42,559 nt of DNA from an uncultured Clostridia bacterium (GTDB lineage: Bacteria; Bacillota_A; Clostridia; TANB77; CAG-508). Under the pieces are notes generated by a model. The model was not told the DNA's origin. It made no database searches and saw only the letters and a program-made list of their open reading frames with translations. The translations under genes and the position numbers were made by a program. The stretch spans positions 1 to 42,559 of the forward strand of contig CAKOYL010000003.1 of the NCBI GenBank assembly GCA_934130705.1. The letters are read 5' to 3'. Position 1 is the stretch's first letter. Each line of letters opens with the position of its first letter. Below, one piece after another: positions 33,659 to 42,558 of the stretch.

Positions 33659-35198
33659 CTAAATTTTTTCTCCATATTTCCTATCTAAACTTCTGTATTT
33701 TATTGCTTCTGCTATATGTTTTTCTTCTATTTGCTCTTTATTATCTAAATCAGCAATAGTCCTTGCAACTTTTAAAATCTTTGAATATGCTCTAGCACTT
33801 AATTTCAGTTTATCAAATGCTATTTCTAGAATTTTTTTACTACTCTCATTTATTCTACAATATTTTTCTATCATTTTCGGTGTTAATTCGGAGTTTGAAA
33901 ATATTTTTTCTTCTTGATATCTTTCATTCTGAATTTTTCTAGCATTATTTACCCTTTTCTTTATATCTTTTGATGTTTCATTTTTAGAATAATTTTTCAA
34001 ATCATTGTATATTACAGGTTTTACATCAATATGTATATCTATTCTATCTAATAGTGGTCCACTTATTTTTCCTAGATATTTCTGAATCATATTTTGAGAA
34101 CATGTACATTCCTTTATATCACTCCCATAATATCCACAAGGACATGGATTCATACTAGCTACCAGCATAAAGTTAGCCGGATATTCTACTACAGAATATA
34201 ATCTAGATATTGTTATAAATCTATCCTCCAATGGTCCTCTTAATACTTCTAATGTATTTCTATTAAATTCCGGTAATTCATCTAAAAACAATATTCCACA
34301 ATGTGCTAAGCTAATTTCACCTGGTTGTGGTATTCTACCACCTCCAACCATTGATGTTGCCGATATTGTATGATGTGGACTTCTAAATGGTCTACTAGTT
34401 ACAATACCAATTTGATTATTTAATTTTCCTGAAATACTGTGTATTTTTGTAACTTCTATTGCTTCTCCAAATGTCATATCAGGCAGTATTGTAGGAATCC
34501 TTCTAGCTAACATTGTTTTTCCTGAACCGTGGACTTCCAATCAAAAGACAATTATGCCCTCCTGCTGCAGCAATCTCTAATGCTCTTTTTACATTTTCTT
34601 GCCCCTTTACTTCTGAAAAATCTATTAAATCATTTGGATTATTTTTAAAAATATTTATAATATTCATATTGGATGCTTTTATATCTTTTTTTCCATTTAG
34701 ATATTTTATGCATTCTTCTAAGCTAGTTACTCCCACTACCTCTATTTCATTTATTATAGAAGCTTCCTTTTCATTAGCTTTTGGCAAAATGACTCTCCTT
34801 ATTCCCAAATTAAATGCTTCTATACACATTGGCAAAATTCCATTTATATGATTTATCTTACCATTTAAAGATAATTCGCCTATAAATATCGTATTTTCTA
34901 AATTCGAATTACTTATTTTATTTAATGATTTTAGTATTCCAATAGCCATTGGTAAATCATAACTAGTTCCCCATTTTTTTGTATTGGCTGGTGATAAATT
35001 TATTAAAATTTTTCTACTTGGAAAATCTATTTCTGTACTTTTTATGGCTGTCTTTACCCTTTCTTTTGCTTCTTTAACACTAGTATCAGGAAGTCCAACT
35101 ATTGAAAATTCTGGTAACCCTGTTGATACACTTGTCTGAACTTCTATTAGTTCTCCTTGTATTCCATTTAATGCTATTGTTTTAATATTAGATATCAT
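33659..35198 (-). pseudogene. comM: comM (YifB family Mg-chelatase-like ATPase), frameshifted in the P-loop
   Basis: ComM is a hexameric helicase that helps branch migration during transformation. The 5' part (35198 down to about 34530) encodes the N-terminal Lon-S16-like domain up to NCLLIGSP. The 3' part encodes GSGKTMLARRIP, the Walker B region LFLDELPEF, and the C-terminal domain. One extra base at about 34529 shifts the frame between them. Removing it gives GSPGSGKT and a full-length protein of about 512 residues. Apart from this, both parts look intact, so the change is recent or an assembly error. The ATG at 35198 follows GAAAGGAAG. The stop is TAG. Confidence 0.9.
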
Positions 35199-35244
35199 AT
35201 CTTCTTCCTTTCATTATTTTATAATTATTATTTAAACAAAATTA

Positions 35245-35273
35245 TTGATTTTTAATATACTTTAATATAAAAT
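35245..35273 (+). promoter_or_regulatory. Putative promoter of the class B PBP gene
   Basis: TTGATT (35245-35250) and TAAAAT (35268-35273) are separated by 17 bases, about 36 bases before the likely start codon. The match is moderate. Confidence 0.4.
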
Positions 35274-35308
35274 ATTATTAAATACTTTACAAAAGAGTGG
35301 TGAATATA

Positions 35309-37627
35309 TTGAATAATTCTAAGAATAAAAAAATTAATCCAAAAAATAAAGGAAATAATAGGAATAAGAAAAGTACAAAATCTTCTAATAAAAAAATAAT
35401 AAAATTAGATTCAGATTTCGAATCACAAAATTTTATACATATTAAAAAATTAAGAACAATCTTTATCGTTATAATTTTAATTTTTGCATTATTAATTGGT
35501 AGAATTGCATATCTTCAATTTTTTGAAGGTAGCTATCTAAAGAATCTTGCCTACCAACAACAAACAATTAATCAAATTATAAGTCCAAAAAGAGGTTCAA
35601 TTTATGATTCTACTGGAAAAACTCTTGCTACAAGTGCCTCTGTTGATACAATAACAATTAATCCAAGTAAAATAAAAGACTCTTCAAATGATGACTCAAA
35701 AACTGCTGAATTAAAAGAAAAACTTGCAAAAGCTTTTTCCGATATTTTTGAACTTGATTACAATGAAACTTTAGAAAAGTTAAATAGTTCTTCTCAAGTT
35801 GAAACAATAGCAAAAAAAGTAGAACAATCAAAAGTTGAACAATTGAAAACATGGATGAGTGAAAATAAAGTTTCTGTTGGTATAAATATTGATGAAGATA
35901 CAAAAAGATATTATCCCTATAACACAGTATTATCACAAGTTCTTGGTTCTTGCGGTAGTGATGATCAAGGGTTATCTGGAATAGAAAATGAATGGCAATC
36001 AGTTTTATCTGGAACTCCTGGTAAAATTGTAAGTTCCAAAAGTGCAAGTCAAGAAGAAATACCAAATGCAGAAGAAACTTACATTGCTGCTGAAAATGGT
36101 AGTTCACTAACACTTACTATTGATTATAATGTTCAAACTATAGTAGAAGAATATCTTAAACAAGCTGTTGAAAATAATTCTTGTGAAAATGGTGGAAGCT
36201 GTATTGTTATGAACCCTCAGAATGGCGATATCTTAGCTATGGCAACATATCCAAATTATGATTTAAATAATCCATTTACACCTAATGAAACTGTAGTCAA
36301 AACTTATTCTAGCTTAAGTTCTGATGAAAAAGCTAATGCTATTTATAAAATGTGGTCTAATAAATCAGTTTCAGAATTATATGAACCAGGTTCAGTTTTT
36401 AAAACAGTTACTGCATCAATCGGATTAGAAGAAAATATTACAGATACAGATGTAGCTGGTGATTTCACTTGTACAGGATATGAAAATGTCAGTGGTGTTA
36501 ACATCGCCTGTTGGAGATACTATAATCCTCATGGAAGCCAGTCGTTAAGAAAAGCACTTGAAAATTCTTGTAACCCTGCATTTATGCAATTAGCTGCTAG
36601 AATTGGTACAACAACTTTATATAAATATTATAAAGCTTTTGGATTATTTGATAAAACTGGTATTGATTTACCTGGTGAAGCATCATCTATGTTTACAGAT
36701 GAGCAAAAAGTTGGACCAGTAGAAAGAGCTACTATGTCTTTTGGCCAAAGATTTAGTATAACCCCTCTTCAAATGATTACAGCTGTTTCAGCAATAGCTA
36801 ATGATGGAATTTTGATGAAACCTAGAATTGTAAAACAAATAACTAATACAGATACTGGGGCAATAACAAATATAGAACCTACCGAAGTAAGACAAGTTAT
36901 TTCAAAAGAAACTTCTGCAAAGGTAAAATCAATGATGGAATCTGTTGTTACAGAAGGTACTGGTGGACGTGGTGCTGTTAGTGGATATTCTATCGGTGGA
37001 AAAACTGGTACTTCTGAGCCTGTTGCCGGTAAAGAAGAAACAGAAGGTTATGTTGCATCTTATGTTGCAATATCTCCTGTTGAAGATACTAAAGTCGTAT
37101 TATTACTTACTTTATACAAACCTGATAAGAATAATCATCAAGGTGGACAAGTAGCAGGGCCTGTTGTTTCCCAAATGTTAACAAAAATATTACCTTATTT
37201 AGGTATTCCATCAAATACTGCTAATAATACTGATGACGATAATTTAATTACTGTTCCTGATATTAGAAATAAAACTATTGCAGAAGCAGAAAAAGTTCTA
37301 AAAGCTGCTGGATTTACAACTAAAATAACAACTTCAAACGATAAAAACAGTACTACTGTAATTGACCAAATTCCAAAGCCTGGTGTATCATTAACTAAAA
37401 ATTCTATTATTATGTTATATGATCAAAGTGTTAGAACTTCAACGACGGTACCTGATCTATCTGGGAAATCTGCTTATCAGGCAACTTCAGAATTGAAGAA
37501 TTTGAATCTTAATATAAGTATTGAAGGTTCCGGAACAGTTGTCTCTCAAGATCCAGCTAAAGGAACAAAAGTAGATGAAGGTACAGTAATAAATGTAACA
37601 TTAAAAGAAGCCAAAGATTCACATTAA
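35309..37627 (+). CDS. Class B penicillin-binding protein with two PASTA domains (SpoVD/PBP2-like)
   Basis: This wall transpeptidase is anchored by one membrane helix near residue 50. The dimerisation domain begins with SPKRGSIYDSTG. The transpeptidase motifs are SVFK (S362), SCN (about 420-422) and KTGT (565), and two C-terminal PASTA domains start at VPDIRNK and VPDLSGK. PASTA-bearing class B PBPs in clostridia are often SpoVD. It is not next to the mra/mur cluster, so spore cortex, septation or elongation cannot be decided. I prefer TTG at 35309, six bases after GGTG; GTG codons at 35297 and 35300 are inside the ribosome site. Confidence 0.93.
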   Translation: MNNSKNKKINPKNKGNNRNKKSTKSSNKKIIKLDSDFESQNFIHIKKLRTIFIVIILIFALLIGRIAYLQFFEGSYLKNLAYQQQTINQIISPKRGSIYDSTGKTLATSASVDTITINPSKIKDSSNDDSKTAELKEKLAKAFSDIFELDYNETLEKLNSSSQVETIAKKVEQSKVEQLKTWMSENKVSVGINIDEDTKRYYPYNTVLSQVLGSCGSDDQGLSGIENEWQSVLSGTPGKIVSSKSASQEEIPNAEETYIAAENGSSLTLTIDYNVQTIVEEYLKQAVENNSCENGGSCIVMNPQNGDILAMATYPNYDLNNPFTPNETVVKTYSSLSSDEKANAIYKMWSNKSVSELYEPGSVFKTVTASIGLEENITDTDVAGDFTCTGYENVSGVNIACWRYYNPHGSQSLRKALENSCNPAFMQLAARIGTTTLYKYYKAFGLFDKTGIDLPGEASSMFTDEQKVGPVERATMSFGQRFSITPLQMITAVSAIANDGILMKPRIVKQITNTDTGAITNIEPTEVRQVISKETSAKVKSMMESVVTEGTGGRGAVSGYSIGGKTGTSEPVAGKEETEGYVASYVAISPVEDTKVVLLLTLYKPDKNNHQGGQVAGPVVSQMLTKILPYLGIPSNTANNTDDDNLITVPDIRNKTIAEAEKVLKAAGFTTKITTSNDKNSTTVIDQIPKPGVSLTKNSIIMLYDQSVRTSTTVPDLSGKSAYQATSELKNLNLNISIEGSGTVVSQDPAKGTKVDEGTVINVTLKEAKDSH

Positions 37628-37634
37628 TATGTTT

Positions 37635-37655
37635 AGGAGGGATTAATTCCCTCTT
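37635..37655. terminator. Hairpin between convergent PBP and Rpn-like genes
   Basis: AGGAGGGA (37635-37642) pairs with TCCCTCTT (37648-37655, one G-U pair) across a 5-base loop. A T run follows some bases later on the plus strand. It is a plausible shared terminator, weaker in the minus direction. Confidence 0.5.
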
Positions 37656-38289
37656 ATTCCATTTTTTCTTCTTTCCAATACTTTTCTAATAAGTAATCTA
37701 AATTCTTTATATATTTATTTTGATTTTTTATTTTTTCTATAAGTTTATTATTATTACCTTTTAAATATGTAATCCATTCTTCTTTTGTATTACATTCTAA
37801 TATATTTTTTTCATTAAATTTTGGTAATTCTATAACAACTAATTCTAATTCCTCATTTTTTACAAATCTATTATTTTTATTTAATTTTACTATTTGCTCA
37901 TACTTTGATGAGGGAAAATATATAAAATCTAATAAATTTATTGTGATAGTTCTTGCTAATTCTCTTTTTTCGTCATATTCTAATTGATTTAAATGAATTT
38001 GTGCATAATATATTAACATTTTTGTGTGTACATATATTCCGTCTATGAATTGTATTCCAATATTCATCTCCTCATTTTCGCTGGTTTTTATTCGTACATC
38101 AGCTATCCCAAAATTATCTTCTTGTGGTAAATATTTTGCCTTTTTTTCGAGGTATGGATTCAATTTTATTTCCTTTATTTTTATATTTAAAATACTTTCT
38201 ATGAAATTTTTAAGAATATCTAAACTAGTTTCTGTATTTAGAACTTTTCTAAGTACAAAATTACTTTTAGACACGAATTTTCTATTCAA
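37654..38289 (-). CDS. Rpn/PD-(D/E)XK transposase-like nuclease, catalytic glutamate replaced
   Basis: Rpn-type proteins are PD-(D/E)XK nucleases linked to recombination and phage defence. This copy is about 211 residues, shorter than the usual 280-310. In 38295-based numbering D66 is in ADVRIK, but the usual IEIQ motif reads IGIQ, with G80 (codon 38056-38058) in place of the catalytic glutamate. It is therefore probably inactive as a nuclease. The AAAGGCGG ribosome site is seven bases from TTG at 38289 and only one or two from ATG at 38295, so I prefer TTG. A perfect-consensus promoter drives it. Confidence 0.82.
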   Translation of the reverse strand: MNRKFVSKSNFVLRKVLNTETSLDILKNFIESILNIKIKEIKLNPYLEKKAKYLPQEDNFGIADVRIKTSENEEMNIGIQFIDGIYVHTKMLIYYAQIHLNQLEYDEKRELARTITINLLDFIYFPSSKYEQIVKLNKNNRFVKNEELELVVIELPKFNEKNILECNTKEEWITYLKGNNNKLIEKIKNQNKYIKNLDYLLEKYWKEEKME

Positions 38290-38385
38290 TAGCATTCCGC
38301 CTTTCTTTTTTATTTAATTGTTATGGATTTTTTAGATTTGAATTATTTTAGAATTTTGATTAAATTTTTGAATTAAATTTTCTAC

Positions 38386-38414
38386 ATTATAGTATCCATA
38401 TTTTTATATGTCAA
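38386..38414 (-). promoter_or_regulatory. Full-consensus sigma-A promoter of the Rpn-like gene
   Basis: On the minus strand, TTGACA (38414-38409) and TATAAT (38391-38386) are separated by exactly 17 bases. The leader to the start codon is about 90 bases. Confidence 0.8.
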
Positions 38415-38442
38415 TACTATCTTACATTTTTTATAAATTTTT

Positions 38443-38475
38443 GACCGCAAAATTCGACAAATTAATTTTGCGGTC
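38443..38475. other. Perfect hairpin downstream of ispH carrying a shared 15-mer
   Basis: GACCGCAAAATT (38443-38454) pairs with AATTTTGCGGTC (38464-38475) across a 9-base loop. The T run follows on the plus strand, not the minus, although the gene it would terminate (ispH) is on the minus strand. CGCAAAATTCGACAA within it is repeated exactly at 20898-20912. Confidence 0.7.
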
Positions 38476-38482
38476 ATTTTTA

Positions 38483-39340
38483 TTATTTTAAAATTTCAAT
38501 TACATCATCAATGCTTTTTTGAGGTGTAGATGCCCCAGCCATTATTCCTACACTTTCAAAATCTTTAATATTTTCTTTATTAATTTCATCCTTTGTTTCA
38601 ATTAAAATTGTATTAGTACAATTTTCTTTTGCTATATCATATAGTTTTTTTGTATTAGAACTATTTTTTCCTCCTATTATTATCATGCAATCAACTTCTT
38701 GTGATAATTTTTGTGTCTCTTTTTGTCTTTGCTCTGTAGCTAAACATATTGTGTTTTTAATAACTACTTCCACATTATTTTCTATATCTTGTTCTACCAT
38801 TTTTTTTATTTTTTCGAATTTATCTAAACTATAAGTTGTTTGTGATATAAGAAGTAATTTTTTAGTTTCACTTTTTTCAAATTTAGCCATAGCATTTTTT
38901 ACATCATTTTCATCTGAAATAACTATTGAATTCTTCCCACAATAACTTTTGGTTCCTATTATTTCAGGATGATTTTCGGATCCTGTTAAAAATATGTAGA
39001 ATCCATTTTGCTCATATTCCTTTGCTAAATCGTGAATTTTCAAAACATTTGGGCAAGTATAATCTATTATTTCTAATTCATTTTCTTTTGCAATATTATA
39101 TATATTTTTTTCTACTCCATGTGCTCTAATTATTACTGTTGATTTTTTAGGTGCATCACTTATCTTTTCTATTACTTTGATTCCTTTATCCTCTAATTCT
39201 GTAACAACTTGTTTATTATGTACAAGTTCACCTAAACAATATATTTTATTATTATTTTCTTTGATTTGATTTAAACTTCCATCTACTGCCCTTTTTACTC
39301 CATAACAAAAACCAGCTGTTTTTCCCACTATTATTTCCAT
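38483..39340 (-). CDS. ispH: 4-hydroxy-3-methylbut-2-enyl diphosphate reductase
   Basis: IspH carries out the last step of the MEP isoprenoid pathway, making IPP and DMAPP. The three cluster cysteines are visible in AGFCYGV (C12), DYTCPNV and NTICLAT. The conserved ENHPEIIGT block is also present. Length (285) is that of the single-domain enzyme, without the S1 domain fusion seen in some clostridia. It starts 11 bases after ispG, with AGGAAGAGG upstream, so the two last MEP enzymes form one operon. Confidence 0.97.
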   Translation of the reverse strand: MEIIVGKTAGFCYGVKRAVDGSLNQIKENNNKIYCLGELVHNKQVVTELEDKGIKVIEKISDAPKKSTVIIRAHGVEKNIYNIAKENELEIIDYTCPNVLKIHDLAKEYEQNGFYIFLTGSENHPEIIGTKSYCGKNSIVISDENDVKNAMAKFEKSETKKLLLISQTTYSLDKFEKIKKMVEQDIENNVEVVIKNTICLATEQRQKETQKLSQEVDCMIIIGGKNSSNTKKLYDIAKENCTNTILIETKDEINKENIKDFESVGIMAGASTPQKSIDDVIEILK

Positions 39341-39351
39341 AAAACCTCTTC

Positions 39352-40410
39352 CTATTTAATAATATTTAATATCTCGCTTTTTAATTCTTCTACAATTCTT
39401 TCTTGTGGAATTTTTCTTATTATTTCACCTTTTTTAAATAAAAGTCCCTCTTTTATTCCTCCTGCAATTCCTATATCTGCTTCTCTTGCTTCTCCCGGTC
39501 CATTTACAGCACATCCCATAACAGCAACTTTTATATCTGATTCTATATTTTGTAAAAATTCTTCAACTTGCTTTGCTATAGGAATTAAATCAATTTGAGT
39601 TCTACCACATGTTGGACATGCAATTAATGTAGGAGACTTCTTATATAAATTACAATCTTTTAATATTTCTTTTGCTACTTTTATTTCTTTTATTGGGTCA
39701 TCTGAAAGAGATACTCTTACTGTATCACCAATCCCTTGTCTTAATAAATATCCAAGACCTATGCTTGATTTTATAGTTCCACTAAATTCTGTACCCGCTT
39801 CTGTAATTCCAAGATGTAATGGGCAATCAAACTCTTTTGCTGCTTCTTCATAACTTTCTATGCATAAATCTAGGTTCGATGCTTTCAACGATATTAAATA
39901 ATCATGAAAATCTAGTTTTTCTAAGATTTCAATATGTCTTCTTGCACTTTCTACCATGGCTTTTGAGGTTGGTTTTCCACCATATTTTTCTAACAAATCT
40001 TTTTCTAATGAACCAGCATTAACTCCAATTCTTATTGGAATATTTTTCTCTTTACATTTATCTACTACTAGCTTAACTCTCTCCTCTGAGCCAATATTTC
40101 CTGGGTTTATACGAACTTTATCAACTCCTGATTCAATAGCTTGTAATGCAATCCTATAATCAAAATGAATATCTGCTACAATAGGAATATTTATTTGTTT
40201 TTTTATTTCTTTTATAGCTTTTGCATCTTCTAAATCTAGACATGCAACTCTAATAATTTCACATCCAGCTTTTTCTAAATCTAAAATTTGTTTAACTGTT
40301 GCATTTATATCTTTTGTTTTTGTATTACACATAGATTGTATAACAACTTTATTTTGTCCACCTATTTGAACATTTCTTACCATGACTTTTCTTGTATTTT
40401 TTCTATCCAT
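39352..40410 (-). CDS. ispG: 4-hydroxy-3-methylbut-2-en-1-yl diphosphate synthase
   Basis: IspG is the penultimate MEP-pathway enzyme, converting MEcPP to HMBPP with a 4Fe-4S cluster. The 352-residue protein has the TIM-barrel N-terminal part ([29 protein letters not shown]). The cluster ligands are in [11 protein letters not shown] and [10 protein letters not shown]. The ATG follows AAAAGGAAG. The stop is TAG. The more usual dxr-rseP neighbours are absent; here it is paired with ispH. Confidence 0.97.
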   Translation of the reverse strand: MDRKNTRKVMVRNVQIGGQNKVVIQSMCNTKTKDINATVKQILDLEKAGCEIIRVACLDLEDAKAIKEIKKQINIPIVADIHFDYRIALQAIESGVDKVRINPGNIGSEERVKLVVDKCKEKNIPIRIGVNAGSLEKDLLEKYGGKPTSKAMVESARRHIEILEKLDFHDYLISLKASNLDLCIESYEEAAKEFDCPLHLGITEAGTEFSGTIKSSIGLGYLLRQGIGDTVRVSLSDDPIKEIKVAKEILKDCNLYKKSPTLIACPTCGRTQIDLIPIAKQVEEFLQNIESDIKVAVMGCAVNGPGEAREADIGIAGGIKEGLLFKKGEIIRKIPQERIVEELKSEILNIIK

Positions 40411-40482
40411 ATTTTCTTCCTTTTTCTTTTTTCTTATTTAAACATATTTTTATATAAATTTCAACCCAATTTTTCCACAAAA

Positions 40483-40505
40483 AAAGAGGATTCATTTTCC
40501 TCTTT
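40483..40505 (-). terminator. Intrinsic terminator of the WalR-like gene
   Basis: On the minus strand, AAAGAGGA pairs with TCCTCTTT across a 7-base loop, followed by TTTTT. Two bases of the stop codon are in the stem. It separates the regulator from ispG. Confidence 0.85.
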
Positions 40506-41256
40506 AATTATTTGTTGCTATATAATAGCCTACCCCTCTTTTAGTTATAAGGATTTTTGGTGATGATGTGTCTTTTTCAATCTTTTCTCTTATTCTTCTG
40601 ACAGTTACATCTACTGTTCTAATATCTCCATAATATTCATATCCCCATACTTTTTCTAGCAATACTTCTCTAGTAATGACTTGTCCTGGTTGTGCAGCTA
40701 AAAATTTTAGAACTTCAAATTCTCTTAATGTTAAATCTATAATTTCTCCTCTGACTTTAACTTCGAATCTATCTAAATCTAATTCTAAATCATTTACTTT
40801 TATTACACTTTCATTTTTTGCTGGTGTTGATTCCATACCTTGTACTTCTTCATTTTTTATATTTGCAGTAATTTCGTTTTTCCTTAAATTAGCTTTTACT
40901 CTAGCCATTAGTTCTCTAACACTAAATGGTTTTGTTATATAATCATCAGCACCCAATTCTAATCCAACTATCTTATCAATTTCAGCATCTTTTGCTGTTA
41001 ACATTAAGATTGGAATATTTAAATAATTTTTAACTCTTTTGCATACTGATAATCCATCTAATTTAGGTAACATTATATCTAATAACATTAAATCTGGTTT
41101 TTGTTCTAGTGCCATGTTCACAGCTGTTATTCCATCTGTTGCTTCTAATGTTTCATATCCTTCTTTTTTTAAATTATATACTAGTACATCAATAATTGCT
41201 TGTTCATCATCAACAATTAGTACTTTTTTAGCATCTTTTTCTAAATTTTCTTCCAC
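40504..41256 (-). CDS. WalR/PhoP-like response regulator without adjacent kinase
   Basis: This 250-residue OmpR-family regulator has a receiver with the acidic pair in IVDDE, the phospho-acceptor D60 in LLDIMLP, and KPFSVREL. A linker of about 25 residues follows. The winged helix has WGYEYYGDIRTVDVTVRR and ends KRGVGYYIA, very like WalR (YycF). WalR controls wall hydrolases in many Firmicutes. The expected kinase does not follow: a terminator ends the unit. The start is GTG at 41256, seven bases after AAGGCGG. Confidence 0.93.
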   Translation of the reverse strand: MEENLEKDAKKVLIVDDEQAIIDVLVYNLKKEGYETLEATDGITAVNMALEQKPDLMLLDIMLPKLDGLSVCKRVKNYLNIPILMLTAKDAEIDKIVGLELGADDYITKPFSVRELMARVKANLRKNEITANIKNEEVQGMESTPAKNESVIKVNDLELDLDRFEVKVRGEIIDLTLREFEVLKFLAAQPGQVITREVLLEKVWGYEYYGDIRTVDVTVRRIREKIEKDTSSPKILITKRGVGYYIATNN

Positions 41257-41297
41257 AAAAATTCCGCCTTTCTGATAGCTTTATTTTCATATAATTA

Positions 41298-41326
41298 TTT
41301 ATATCACAATTTTGCGGAATATACAA
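41298..41326 (-). promoter_or_regulatory. Putative promoter of the WalR-like gene
   Basis: On the minus strand, TTGTAT (41326-41321) and TATAAA (41303-41298) are separated by 17 bases. The spacer contains CCGCAAAATT, related to the 15-mer seen at 20898 and 38446. Confidence 0.45.
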
Positions 41327-41363
41327 GCATTTTTTTATTTTATTACTAAAATATTACAAAAAT

Positions 41364-41393
41364 AAGACAAAATGGATTATTTCCATTTGTCTT
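41364..41393 (-). terminator. Intrinsic terminator of the GH94 gene
   Basis: On the minus strand, AAGACAAATGGA pairs with TCCATTTTGTCTT (one bulged T) across a short loop, followed by ATTTTTG. It overlaps the stop codon. Confidence 0.75.
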
Positions 41394-42558
41394 ACATTTG
41401 TACCTCAATGTTGAAAATACCAACATCTTCAAGTTGTATTTTATTTTTTACTTCTATTCCATTTAATATTATTTTTTCTACTCCATTATTTTTTCCATTT
41501 GGATTTTTCACCTTAATATTATAAATACTATTTTTCCATTTATATCTAATGCTATACTCTTTCCAATCCTTAGGAATACATGGTTCTATACTCAAAAACC
41601 TGTTTCGAACCTTTAATCCTAATATATGCTCAATACCAGCCTTATAATACCAACTGCTCGAACCAGTATACCAAGTCCAACCGCCTCTTCCTGCTAAGTT
41701 ACTACAACCATATATATCAGCTGGAATAACATATGGTTCTACTTTATATTTATTACTTGCTTCTTTTGTTCTAGCATGTTCTATTGGGTTTATCATTCTA
41801 TATAACTCCGTTGCCTTGTCACCAAATCCTAGCATAGCTTCTGCTATTATTACCCAAATTGCTGCATGTGTATATTGACCACCATTTTCTCTTACTCCTG
41901 GTAAATATGCCTTTATATATCCCGGTTCTAATTTACTTTTGTCAAATGGAGGGTCTAGTAATTTTATTATTCCATTTTCTTTGTCAATTAAGTGATTTTC
42001 TAAACTATCCATTGATATATATTTCTTATCATTGTCTCCAGCATTTGATATTGTGCTCCAACTTTGTGCTATACTGTCTATCCTACACTCTTCATTTTCC
42101 ATACTTCCTAAAATATTTCCATCGTCCATAAATGCTCTTTTATACCATCTTCCATCCCAACCTTTTGTATTTAGTGACTTTTTTAAATTAGCTTTTATTT
42201 GTTCATATCTTTGAATTAATTCTGTATCATTTTTTAATTGACAAATTGGTATAAATCTATCCAATACGTTATATAAAAAGAATCCCAACCAAACGCTTTC
42301 TCCTTTTCCCTTATTACCAACTGTACTAAATCCATCATTCCAATCGCCGCTTCCTATTTTAGGTAATCCATTTTCTCCAAAATTCAAACTTTTATCTATT
42401 GCTTTTATACAGTGGTTATATATGCTTTCTTTATTTTCAGTTTTTTCATATTTATCATATCTTTCGCTTGTGTTTTCATCTAGTAATTCTCCCTGCAAGT
42501 ATGGAACTTCTATATCTAAAATTTCTGTATCTCCTGTTACACCTATATATTCTGTGCA
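41392..42558 (-). CDS. GH94 glycoside phosphorylase-type enzyme, C-terminal part (gene runs off the window)
   Basis: Glycosyl hydrolase family 94 enzymes are inverting phosphorylases acting on beta-glucosides (cellobiose, cyclic beta-1,2-glucan and others). The visible part includes EVPYLQGE, the catalytic-acid motif GSGDWNDGF, the GKGESVWLGFFL block, GQYTHAAIWV near the phosphate site, and GRGGWTWYTGSSSWYY. It ends in the usual beta-sandwich tail. The reading frame is open to the right edge (beginning CTEYIGVTGDTE), so the start lies outside. The exact substrate cannot be fixed from this part. It ends in its own terminator. Confidence 0.92.
   Translation of the reverse strand, partial: CTEYIGVTGDTEILDIEVPYLQGELLDENTSERYDKYEKTENKESIYNHCIKAIDKSLNFGENGLPKIGSGDWNDGFSTVGNKGKGESVWLGFFLYNVLDRFIPICQLKNDTELIQRYEQIKANLKKSLNTKGWDGRWYKRAFMDDGNILGSMENEECRIDSIAQSWSTISNAGDNDKKYISMDSLENHLIDKENGIIKLLDPPFDKSKLEPGYIKAYLPGVRENGGQYTHAAIWVIIAEAMLGFGDKATELYRMINPIEHARTKEASNKYKVEPYVIPADIYGCSNLAGRGGWTWYTGSSSWYYKAGIEHILGLKVRNRFLSIEPCIPKDWKEYSIRYKWKNSIYNIKVKNPNGKNNGVEKIILNGIEVKNKIQLEDVGIFNIEVQM

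Noticed and set aside
34503..34540. Programmed ribosomal frameshift in comM
   Set aside because: No slippery heptamer or downstream structure is present at the shift. The extra base sits inside the P-loop, which fits a plain insertion.
35658..36113. Long open frame opposite the PBP gene
   Set aside because: It has low-complexity Leu/Phe/His-rich content typical of the antisense of AT-rich coding DNA, with no ribosome site and no family motif.
37654..38295. Active transposon at the Rpn-like gene
   Set aside because: No terminal inverted repeats or target duplications were seen, and the catalytic glutamate is missing.
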